From contig NZ_LGHP01000001.1 in the NCBI RefSeq assembly GCF_001280845.1, forward strand, positions 3,436,418-3,500,417: a stretch of 64,000 bases of DNA. The letters run 5' to 3'. The position numbers and the translations under genes are program-made. Below the pieces are notes generated by a model, which did no database searches, was not told the origin of the DNA, and saw only the letters and a program-made list of their open reading frames with translations. The DNA comes from Bacillus sp. FJAT-28004. Lineage in GTDB: Bacteria > Bacillota > Bacilli > Paenibacillales > Paenibacillaceae. Of the stretch, positions 45,663 to 52,836 are shown piece by piece (within the stretch, counting starts at the first letter, position 1; every line of letters begins with the position of its first letter).

Positions 45663-45755
45663 TCAAAGTGAAACAACGCGCGGATGGATTACGTTATTCA
45701 TGTTCAAATGATGGTTCTTTCTTACAGCTAAATGAATGTAATTGTAAGTGTTCAT
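45663..45755 (-). CDS. BmrB-like leader peptide of bmrCD (30 residues)
   Basis: Starts MNTYNYIHLAVRKNHHLNMN and ends VIHPRVVSL. A strong AGAGGAGG lies ten bases before the ATG, and a sigma-A promoter lies upstream. Its stop is 24 bases before the first of three hairpins. In Bacillus subtilis the bmrCD operon is preceded by bmrB, a leader peptide through which ribosome-targeting antibiotics trigger antitermination; position and architecture are the same here, while the peptide sequence is short and rich in Asn and His. No separate function is expected for the peptide. Confidence 0.7.
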   Translation of the reverse strand: MNTYNYIHLAVRKNHHLNMNNVIHPRVVSL

Positions 45756-45791
45756 GTAACGCAATCCTCCTCTCGCTAAAATATATTAGTC

Positions 45792-45820
45792 ACTTTACCA
45801 TCCATAGAAATTACTGTCAA
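45792..45820 (-). promoter_or_regulatory. sigma-A promoter of the bmr leader
   Basis: Minus-strand -35 TTGACA (45815-45820), 17-base spacer, -10 TAAAGT (45792-45797). Transcription would start about 30 bases before the leader peptide ATG. Confidence 0.65.
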
Positions 45821-45896
45821 TAGTGATTGGTTAAAAAAAAAATAAATTAACTATCCGTATAGAAAGTTCTAAATGTCACATATCGTTGCAAATTTC

Positions 45897-45940
45897 TGTG
45901 ATCTTAATCACATAGTTTGGTGCATCCTAAGGTCTATACT
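45897..45940 (+). promoter_or_regulatory. hmp promoter with FNR/CRP-type site at about -41.5
   Basis: TGTGATCTTAATCACA (45897-45912) is a perfect match to the FNR/CRP-type palindrome TGTGA-N6-TCACA. The -10 TATACT (45935-45940) lies 22 bases downstream and no good -35 is present, so the site is centred near -41.5, the class II activator position. Confidence 0.7.
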
Positions 45941-45980
45941 TAAACATATTAGATGCAAACAGACATTGGAGGGGTTATTC

Positions 45981-47213
45981 ATGTTAAGTGCACAATGTAT
46001 TCAAATTATTAAATCTACGGTTCCTGTATTAGAGGTTCACGGCGTGACGATTACAAAACGCTTCTATCAGCTTTTGTTCACCAATCATCCTGAGCTCCTG
46101 AACCTGTTCAATCACGCTAACCAAAAACAAGGCAGACAACAAGCCGCGCTTGCCAACGTCGTTTATGCAGCAGCGCAGCATATCGAGAACCTTGCAGCTA
46201 TTATTCCGGTTGTGAAGCAAATTGGACATAAGCATCGCAGCTTAGGAGTGAAGCCGGAGCACTATCCGATTGTCGGCAAATACTTGCTGATGGCGATTAA
46301 AGATGTGCTTGGAGAAGCTGCTACGGATGAAATATTAAATGCATGGGCGGAGGCTTATGGCATAATTGCGGATGCTTTTATAAGCATTGAGCAAGAAATG
46401 TACGAGAATACACATTCGCAGGCGGGCGGCTGGGAGGGCTTCCGTGCTTTTCGAGTGGCGCGGAAGGTGCAGGAGAGCCATGTAATCACTTCTTTCTATT
46501 TGGTTCCAGAAGATGGCCAATCCATTGCAAGCTACGAACCCGGTCAATACGTAACCGTCAAAATCAAAAAGGAAGGCGCCGAACACACGCAAATACGACA
46601 ATATAGCTTATCCGATGCTCCTGGAAAACCTTACTATCGAATCTCGGTTAAACGCGAGGACGCTTATCTAGACCGTTCCGCCGGCGAAGTATCGTCCTAC
46701 CTGCACCAGCATGTTGTTGAGGGGGAAACTTTATGGTTATCCGCTCCTGCAGGAGACTTTATTCTAAATCGGACGGATGAGCGTCCCGTCGTATTGATAA
46801 GCGGAGGTGTCGGGTTGACGCCGATGCTCAGTATGTTAAATACACTAACCGAACATGATCCGAAACGTCAGGTAACCTTTATACATTCCGCCCAGAACGG
46901 TGATGTCCATGCCATGAGGGAGCAAGTGAATCTACTTGCGAGTGAACACCCTCAGGTCTCTGTCTACTATTGCTACGTGAAGCCGACAGAAAGAGACCTG
47001 AAAGAACAGCTTTTCCATAAGGAAGGCTATATTGATCTGCCTTGGCTGCAATCCATTATTACGGATACTGACGCTGCCTTTTATTTCTGCGGCCCGACTC
47101 CATTCATGGCGGCAATTAATCATTCTCTTCAGCAAATAGGCGTGGCAGATTCGGACATTCACTATGAATTTTTCGGTCCCGCAGCCAGCCTTGAACTTGC
47201 AGCGATAAGCTAG
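45981..47213 (+). CDS. hmp: Flavohemoglobin (nitric oxide dioxygenase)
   Basis: 410 residues. N-terminal globin (about 1-140) with the proximal-His region KHRSLGVKPEHYPIVGKYLL, then the FAD domain (IRQYSLSDAPGKPYYRISVKR with the R-x-Y-S motif near 205) and the NAD domain (LISGGVGLTPMLSML, FYFCGPTPFM near the end). Converts nitric oxide to nitrate with oxygen and NAD(P)H. The ATG at 45981 follows GGAGGGG; an earlier in-frame start would include the promoter. Controlled probably by an FNR-type activator; a Crp-like gene is convergent 7 bases away. Confidence 0.95.
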   Translation: MLSAQCIQIIKSTVPVLEVHGVTITKRFYQLLFTNHPELLNLFNHANQKQGRQQAALANVVYAAAQHIENLAAIIPVVKQIGHKHRSLGVKPEHYPIVGKYLLMAIKDVLGEAATDEILNAWAEAYGIIADAFISIEQEMYENTHSQAGGWEGFRAFRVARKVQESHVITSFYLVPEDGQSIASYEPGQYVTVKIKKEGAEHTQIRQYSLSDAPGKPYYRISVKREDAYLDRSAGEVSSYLHQHVVEGETLWLSAPAGDFILNRTDERPVVLISGGVGLTPMLSMLNTLTEHDPKRQVTFIHSAQNGDVHAMREQVNLLASEHPQVSVYYCYVKPTERDLKEQLFHKEGYIDLPWLQSIITDTDAAFYFCGPTPFMAAINHSLQQIGVADSDIHYEFFGPAASLELAAIS

Positions 47214-47220
47214 CTTGCTC

Positions 47221-47721
47221 CTATCTCGGCTGCGCCCGCAGCAGCCGATTGACCGTTTCGCGGCGAAGGCCGATGAGCTGACCAATCTCATCCTGTGTCA
47301 GCACATCGGTTATCGCTGTGGGTCCAATGTATGCCGCAAACCATTCCCGCAGCTTCCTTAGCTTTTCGGCAGGCGCCACTTGTGTTAATTGATCGATTCG
47401 CTGCTGCATCATCCTCAGCTTACTTTGAAGGAGCCGTGCGACTTCAAGGCTTTTCTCCGGACTCAGCTTCAGCTCGTCGTACCATTGCTGCGGCGATACT
47501 AGATCGATCTCACAAGCAACAAGCGCAATCGCTGTACCGTGATAAGGCAAAGGACTAATTAACGAATGATGAGGAATGATCTCGTTCGGTACGATGATAT
47601 TAACTAGAAACGGATGACCGTCTTCATGAACGCGAACAATTTTCAGCAAACCGCTCTTTAAGTGAAACAGCGGCCCACTTTCCCCTTGGTTGAACAACGT
47701 CTGTCCTTTATGCAGCAGCAT
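47221..47721 (-). CDS. Short Crp/Fnr-type regulator lacking the wing
   Basis: 166 residues against the usual 210-240. It begins directly at the cyclic-nucleotide-binding barrel (KGQTLFNQGESGPLFHLKSGLLKI), has the long dimer helix and ends in the helix-turn-helix LTQDEIGQLIGLRRETVNRLLR, with no wing after it. An in-frame stop upstream of the ATG excludes a longer N-terminus. Only one Cys is present, so an FNR-type iron-sulfur cluster is unlikely; heme or nitric oxide sensing is possible but unseen. It faces hmp, whose promoter has a TGTGA-N6-TCACA site, so hmp is its probable target. Confidence 0.8.
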   Translation of the reverse strand: MLLHKGQTLFNQGESGPLFHLKSGLLKIVRVHEDGHPFLVNIIVPNEIIPHHSLISPLPYHGTAIALVACEIDLVSPQQWYDELKLSPEKSLEVARLLQSKLRMMQQRIDQLTQVAPAEKLRKLREWFAAYIGPTAITDVLTQDEIGQLIGLRRETVNRLLRAQPR

Positions 47722-47739
47722 GGTATTCTCCTTATCAGC

Positions 47740-47777
47740 AAGCCCAGCCGATTATTTGGCTGGGCTTATTTTAATTT
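47740..47777 (+). terminator. plus-strand terminator beyond the crp-like gene
   Basis: Perfect stem AAGCCCAGCC / GGCTGGGCTT, loop of 8, then ATTTTAATTT on the plus strand. The only plus-strand gene upstream is hmp, ending 526 bases earlier across the opposite-strand crp-like gene. Confidence 0.75.
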
Positions 47778-47917
47778 CTCACGGCAACAGAATGAACGTT
47801 TTCATTCGAATTGACAAATATAAATGATTGACGGTACAAGAACGGTGAGGGTAAAATGTAACATGCTGCGTAAAGTTAACCGTTGCAATCCACTTGGAAA
47901 GAAGGCGAGCTCACGGC

Positions 47918-48400
47918 ATGCGTATTAGAACCTATGCAATCTGCTTATATATCATCATGATTTACTGGATCTCGTTACATATTCCGTATATGCATTCCTT
48001 GTTCTTCCCTACTTTGGGCGCTTTCAGCTTGCTCTTCATTTCACGCCCGTTCGAGAAATCACAACTTCGCAAAATCGCCCTTGGCGCCGTCTTTTCTTCA
48101 TTTATCGGCTCCATTCTTAATTATTGGAATCCTGGGGTACTATCGCTGCTTCTCACACTACTCATCGTCATTTTTTGCATCAATCGATTTAACTGGAACG
48201 CTCCTCCCATTTTGGCCGTTGCGCTTATTCCTTTTTTCACACAGCCCACGTTATTCTGGGCCATTCCCTTGTCCGTATGCGGATCGCTGCTCGGTTTGCT
48301 GGTCACCTTATCAGCTGCAGTATATATAGAGAAACGATTTGAATCATTACCGTCACTTCTCAATCGAATAGTCAAAACGGAATCCGATTCCGTCAATTGA
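47918..48400 (+). CDS. HPP-like integral membrane protein
   Basis: 160 residues with about five membrane helices. HSLFFPTLGAFSLLFISRPFEKSQLRKIALG followed by helices and RFNWNAPPILAVALIPFF resembles the HPP family (conserved Gly near a Pro-rich loop and a Pro-Pro at the start of the penultimate helix). The His of the family-naming motif is replaced by Ala here. HPP proteins in some bacteria and plants carry nitrite; function here is unproven, though hmp is nearby. The start at 47918 follows AAGGCGAG; its stop abuts the helicase stop. Confidence 0.6.
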   Translation: MRIRTYAICLYIIMIYWISLHIPYMHSLFFPTLGAFSLLFISRPFEKSQLRKIALGAVFSSFIGSILNYWNPGVLSLLLTLLIVIFCINRFNWNAPPILAVALIPFFTQPTLFWAIPLSVCGSLLGLLVTLSAAVYIEKRFESLPSLLNRIVKTESDSVN

Positions 48401-50704
48401 TTACCCCTTCCACTCTTCAGGCAGAAGCCGTTGATACTGGGTTTGCAAATACCGATCGTCTATGAGCACGAGTGTCCCGCGATCGGTTTCCGAGCGGATT
48501 AGACGGCCGCCAGCCTGCAGCACCTTATTCATCCCTGGGAACACATACGCATAATCATACCCATTCTTGCCCTGCTCGTTAAAATAATCCTTCAGCATAT
48601 TGCGCTCTACACCGAGCTGCGGCAGCCCTACACCAACAACGATAACTCCGACCAATCGGTCTCCGGCCAAGTCGACACCCTCCGAGAACACGCCGCCCAT
48701 CACCGCAAAACCAATCAAGGATTTCCCGCTCCCAGCCTGAAATGTACCTAAAAAACGATCTCGTTCTTCCTCCGCCATGTCGGGTCTTTGCAGCAGCACT
48801 TCTGCATCTGAAGCCGTACCAGCAGGAACAGACCATTCCTTAAGCTCCATATACGTCTCGTAAACGGCATTCATATAGGCATAGGATGGAAAAAACACAA
48901 AATAGTTACCCGGTCGCTCACTCATCAGCTCCATGATTAGCTTCGCTATCGGCAGCTTAGACTGATCGCGGTCGTGGTACCTTGTAGAAAGCGGATTGAT
49001 CACTACATCAAGCTGTTCCTTTGCAAAGGGGGACGGCACCGCGAGCGTGTAATCATTTTCTCCCGCTCCCAGCATGTCCATATAATACGAGACTGGAGAT
49101 AGCGTTGCAGAGAAATAGATATGCGAGCGATAGCCCTTGCCTATCTGCTGCAGCAATTGAGAGGGATCAAGACAAAATAACTTGAGCCGGACGTCGCTCT
49201 TCGAAAGTTCGATATAAACAACATAACGATCATCAAACAACTTGGCTGTACGCACAAAGTTTTGTGCTGCAAAATAGGCATCCAAAAGCAAGCCGTTCCC
49301 GCTAACACCGACGGCTAAAGCCTGTTCGGCAGCCGAGGCGAATGCGTCCGCTAGCGCCACTAATTCCTCGGGAAGCTGCCGCTGAATCAGATGCGGCGCC
49401 CCGTCGCTGCTTTTACGCAGCGCGATGAAATAATCGTTGATTGCCTTGGCCGTGCGATAACCCTCGCCATGCGTACCCTTGAGCTCACGCTGCAGCGCAA
49501 GAAAGGGCGCCTTCGTCAGCTCCGCCGAAAACATCTCCCGCGCCCGATCAACAAGGTTATGCGCTTCATCCACGAGCAGTGCTGTCCGCTTCTTCATCTC
49601 CGCATATTGACGCTTAAATGAAATGCGCGGGTCAAAAATATAATTGTAATCACAGACAACCGCATCAGACGCATAAGCCAAATCAAGTGAAAATTCGAAT
49701 GGACATACTTTATGCTTATGGGCATAGGCTTCAATGACCGACCTTGTCATAATCGTCTCCTGCTCCAATATATCAAGCACCGCTCCGTTAATTCGATCAT
49801 AATAGCCTTCCGCATACGGGCAATGCTCCTTCTCGCAGCGAACTTCCTCTTGAAAGCATATTTTATCCTTAGCCGTGATCGTCACGGCGTGGAGATGCAG
49901 CCCTTTCTCGCGCATAAACATCAAAGCGTCCTCAGCCGCGGCTCTTGTCGTCGTCCTTGCTGTCAAATAATAAAAGCGCTGAAGCATGCCTGCTCCCATT
50001 GCTTTGATGGCGGGATAAGTCGTCGATATCGTCTTGCCTATGCCAGTTGGCGCCTTCGCAAATAGACGAACGCCTTCCTCAATCGATTTATAAACCGCTC
50101 CTGCCAGCTTTCGCTGCCCTGCTCGGTAAGTCTCAAATGGAAAAGCAAGCCCGTTAATGCTTTTATTCCGTAACTGCTCATGCTTGCGCAGCTGCTGCAC
50201 ATAGGGAGCGTATCGAGCAGTAATCTCATAGACATATTGCTCCAGCTCTATGAAGGTGACTTCACGCGTGAACCGCCGCTCCTCCTCTGTCTTCGTCTGC
50301 ACATAGGTAAGCTGCACGCGCATGGCTGTCTGCTCATGCTCTTTCGCGTACATATAGGCATAAAATAATGCTTGCGCCCAGTGTACAGGATAACCGTCCT
50401 CCGCTATTCGATCCAAGTCGCCGCCAGTCGATTTGATTTCATCAACGGTCAATATCGGATCTGTTCCGAGCAATCCATCACATCGTCCGTCCACAACAAA
50501 TAGCAGATCATCCACTTGGATGTCCGCTTTGACATAGACCTCCTTCTGATCCTGTTCGCCGTAGGTTAGCTGCACTCTCTGATGCGCTTTCGTGCCTTCA
50601 TGCATCGTATCAATTGCATTTAGCCTTACGTCGATGCTACCGCTCAGAAATACGTATTCGACTAAGTTTCTCACCGATATCGTGACCGTATCATTCATCA
50701 GCAT
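48401..50704 (-). CDS. Rad3/DinG-type ATP-dependent helicase with N-terminal nuclease domain
   Basis: 767 residues. N-terminal PD-(D/E)XK-like domain (about 1-165): FVVDGRCDGLL and LTVDEIKSTGG give the Asp and E-x-K of Cas4/RecB-type nucleases. Then a superfamily 2 helicase: Walker A KAPTGIGKT near 223, four cysteines between the nucleotide motifs (ICFQEEVRC, EHC, HKVC) for an iron-sulfur cluster, LLVDEAHNL near 380, and VGVGLPQ near the C-terminus. Likely 5'-3' DNA repair helicase. A start two codons later is also possible. It ends against the HPP-like gene with no spacer. Confidence 0.9.
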   Translation of the reverse strand: MLMNDTVTISVRNLVEYVFLSGSIDVRLNAIDTMHEGTKAHQRVQLTYGEQDQKEVYVKADIQVDDLLFVVDGRCDGLLGTDPILTVDEIKSTGGDLDRIAEDGYPVHWAQALFYAYMYAKEHEQTAMRVQLTYVQTKTEEERRFTREVTFIELEQYVYEITARYAPYVQQLRKHEQLRNKSINGLAFPFETYRAGQRKLAGAVYKSIEEGVRLFAKAPTGIGKTISTTYPAIKAMGAGMLQRFYYLTARTTTRAAAEDALMFMREKGLHLHAVTITAKDKICFQEEVRCEKEHCPYAEGYYDRINGAVLDILEQETIMTRSVIEAYAHKHKVCPFEFSLDLAYASDAVVCDYNYIFDPRISFKRQYAEMKKRTALLVDEAHNLVDRAREMFSAELTKAPFLALQRELKGTHGEGYRTAKAINDYFIALRKSSDGAPHLIQRQLPEELVALADAFASAAEQALAVGVSGNGLLLDAYFAAQNFVRTAKLFDDRYVVYIELSKSDVRLKLFCLDPSQLLQQIGKGYRSHIYFSATLSPVSYYMDMLGAGENDYTLAVPSPFAKEQLDVVINPLSTRYHDRDQSKLPIAKLIMELMSERPGNYFVFFPSYAYMNAVYETYMELKEWSVPAGTASDAEVLLQRPDMAEEERDRFLGTFQAGSGKSLIGFAVMGGVFSEGVDLAGDRLVGVIVVGVGLPQLGVERNMLKDYFNEQGKNGYDYAYVFPGMNKVLQAGGRLIRSETDRGTLVLIDDRYLQTQYQRLLPEEWKG

Positions 50705-50832
50705 ATTTTCCTGCTACCGCTCCCATAAAGAACATTTGTTCCTCAATTGTAACACAAGCTTCCTCTCATTCGCACACGAGTTATGTTTGTTATCCACTTG
50801 GCAATACTGGCATTCTTAAGCAATGAATGAGC

Positions 50833-50878
50833 AAATAGACGTCAATGTTGTATTCCATACAACATTGACGTCTATTTT
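50833..50878. terminator. strong hairpin between the helicase promoter region and the acidic-protein gene
   Basis: Arms AAATAGACGTCAATGTTGTA and its complement form a 21-bp perfect stem, loop TCC, ending in TTTTTG on the plus strand. It follows the stop of the minus-strand gene at 50915 and can terminate it. Confidence 0.8.
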
Positions 50879-50914
50879 TGTGAGCCCGACTCTCTAGCTT
50901 TATATACGGATTAA

Positions 50915-51301
50915 TTAGAGCTCTTCCGTCTCATCCTCGGGGTGATTACCAACGCCGTTCAATAGGTCAATGCCGTGGAATTCCTCACCGGGAGACGCAG
51001 GATCGATCGGACTGTCCTTCGCCATAACATCCGCATCTGGCACGGAGGCCAGCTCCTCTGAAATTTCCTCTGCCGTATCGACCTCGTCGACCAGCCCCTC
51101 ACGATTATCCAGCGAAGCAGGGATATGAGATTCATGCACATGCGCATTCTCATTCGGATGCTGCTTCTCCAGCAGCTCCGATGCATGAGGCACAGCTCCC
51201 CCGCGCATTTCCTCCGTAAACAGACCAAAGTCAGGATCAATGTCTTTTTCCGTCACTAAACTCTTAGCATGCCGTTGATCGTGATCATGTTCATTATCCA
51301 T
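50915..51301 (-). CDS. Small acidic protein of unknown function
   Basis: 128 residues, very rich in Asp, Glu and His, without hydrophobic segments; probably disordered. It begins MDNEHDHDQRHAKSL and contains DIDPDFGLFTEEM and GIDLLNGVGNHPEDE. No family recognised. The ATG at 51301 is chosen because AAGGAGG lies eight bases before it; an ATG six codons upstream carries that site in its coding part. It follows the PP2C gene's upstream side on the same strand but is separated by 69 bases from its stop. Confidence 0.7.
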   Translation of the reverse strand: MDNEHDHDQRHAKSLVTEKDIDPDFGLFTEEMRGGAVPHASELLEKQHPNENAHVHESHIPASLDNREGLVDEVDTAEEISEELASVPDADVMAKDSPIDPASPGEEFHGIDLLNGVGNHPEDETEEL

Positions 51302-51370
51302 TTTGAATACCTCCTTCATCCTGTTATCTACCTTATACTACCCACTATCTGGGTGTTTCTAACCATAAGC

Positions 51371-52537
51371 CTAAACACAAGCTAAAATAGCTATGGTTGC
51401 GTTATCCTGATAAGGCCTCCGCTCTGCAAGAACATGCTGCAAAATGTGAGTTGCGGCAAGCGGAGGGTATAAGCACGACGCTTCCTCCAGCAGCTTATCC
51501 GATAAATCGTCATAGAGCCCGTCACTGCATAATATAACCAGATCACCCGGCAAAAGGAGCAGCGGCTCTTGATTGGCATCGATTTCCGTTATGCGCGGGA
51601 TTCCCAAGTAACTCGTTAATAAATGGCGTTCCGGATGCGACCCGGCTTCTTCCTGTGTGAGTATACCCGCCAAAACCTGCTCCCTCAGCCGATTCGCATA
51701 GATGTGATCCCTTGTCAGTGGAATGAGCACACCCCCTCGAAACAAATAGATTCGGCTGTCCCCCGCTGATATCCAGTAAAGCTCTCCTTGATGAATAACA
51801 GTCGCAATCAGCGTCGTTCCGACGCTCCATTCCAGCTCATGACTAAGCGCCATCTCATAGACAGCTTGGTTCGCAAGATGCAGCGACTGCTCCAATGCCT
51901 TCGGTATGGACTCCTCCGCTGATTTCGCTTTATATTCGTTCAGCATCATCTGGATCGCAAGCTGTCCTGCCTCTTTACCCATAGCGTAACCGCCCATTCC
52001 ATCAGCAATCACGGCAAGCACACCGCGATGCTCAATAGCTTCCTCATCGTCGAGTGACGAGAAGCCATAAGCATCCTGCTGCTCCTCACGCTCGCCAATA
52101 TGCTGCGCATGCCCGGTGATGACCTTCATATTGACGACAGCATTACGGCTATTCGGAATCGACCCGGCTGCAGCATTTGCGGCTCCTATAATCTGCTCGA
52201 TTGAAGGTGTTTTTAGAGGGACGGCTGGAGGCACCCATGTAGGCGTTACGGCAATCTCTGATCTTGACATCGTCTTCGTTCGAGCAGCTTCATCCACTCC
52301 AACGCCACGATCGCTTTTGCCCCTTTTGCTAGCGGGAAGATCAAATACGATTAACATGATGAGTATGACTCCAAAGCCGATCATGCCGCTCGCGAGCGCA
52401 ATCTCAATAAACTCGCCTTGCTGGTTGTTCCATAGCTGTTCCCGTTGCTTATCCGGAATCGCCGCTACTCCGATATAGACGGTCACAAGCAGCAATAAAA
52501 CAATAGCCAAACCTTTGATTATCCATCTTCTGTTCAT
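51371..52537 (-). CDS. Membrane-anchored PP2C-type protein phosphatase
   Basis: 388 residues. Two N-terminal membrane helices (about 5-25 and 45-65), a linker, and a PP2C domain from about 135: REEQQDAYGF, VIADGMGGYAMG near 178, WISAGDSRIYLF, LCSDGLYDDL and YQDNATIAIL, with all metal-binding Asp residues. Removes phosphate from Ser/Thr proteins in the cytoplasm. Similar to PrpC-type enzymes, but no partner Ser/Thr kinase is in the window. The ATG at 52537 follows a GGGG-containing site; longer in-frame starts lack one. Confidence 0.9.
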   Translation of the reverse strand: MNRRWIIKGLAIVLLLLVTVYIGVAAIPDKQREQLWNNQQGEFIEIALASGMIGFGVILIMLIVFDLPASKRGKSDRGVGVDEAARTKTMSRSEIAVTPTWVPPAVPLKTPSIEQIIGAANAAAGSIPNSRNAVVNMKVITGHAQHIGEREEQQDAYGFSSLDDEEAIEHRGVLAVIADGMGGYAMGKEAGQLAIQMMLNEYKAKSAEESIPKALEQSLHLANQAVYEMALSHELEWSVGTTLIATVIHQGELYWISAGDSRIYLFRGGVLIPLTRDHIYANRLREQVLAGILTQEEAGSHPERHLLTSYLGIPRITEIDANQEPLLLLPGDLVILCSDGLYDDLSDKLLEEASCLYPPLAATHILQHVLAERRPYQDNATIAILACV

Positions 52538-52836
52538 CCGATCCCCGCCTCGCCTCAGCTTCCCGCCCATCATCTACCATTTTATTTGCGTAAGCAGCGA
52601 TTTATGCCGAAACCATAAGTTGCGAAAATGCATTTTAAGTAACTTCTTAGTCGGAAAGGAGGCAATGTACATAAAGAAGATGTTCTCCTACAAGGTAAAA
52701 AGCCTTGCGGTACAATCTCATCCTATATAGCAGATCCTTAAATGAAATAGAGACTGTTCCAAAAGTAGATTTATCTACCTTTGAAACAGCCTCTTCATAA
52801 ACGTTGCAATGGTCTAAGCTAATCCTACTACATCGG
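52538..52836. other. 299-bp intergenic region with terminator
   Basis: No gene. Contains the promoter region of the PP2C gene and a hairpin at 52750-52793 near the glycoside hydrolase stop. Confidence 0.5.
52750..52793 (-). terminator. imperfect hairpin after the glycoside hydrolase gene
   Basis: GAG-CTGTT-CAAA-GTAGA pairs with TCTAC-TTTG-AACAG-CTC around TTTA, with three single mismatches; minus strand continues CTATTTCATTT. Likely the terminator of the minus-strand gene. Confidence 0.55.
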
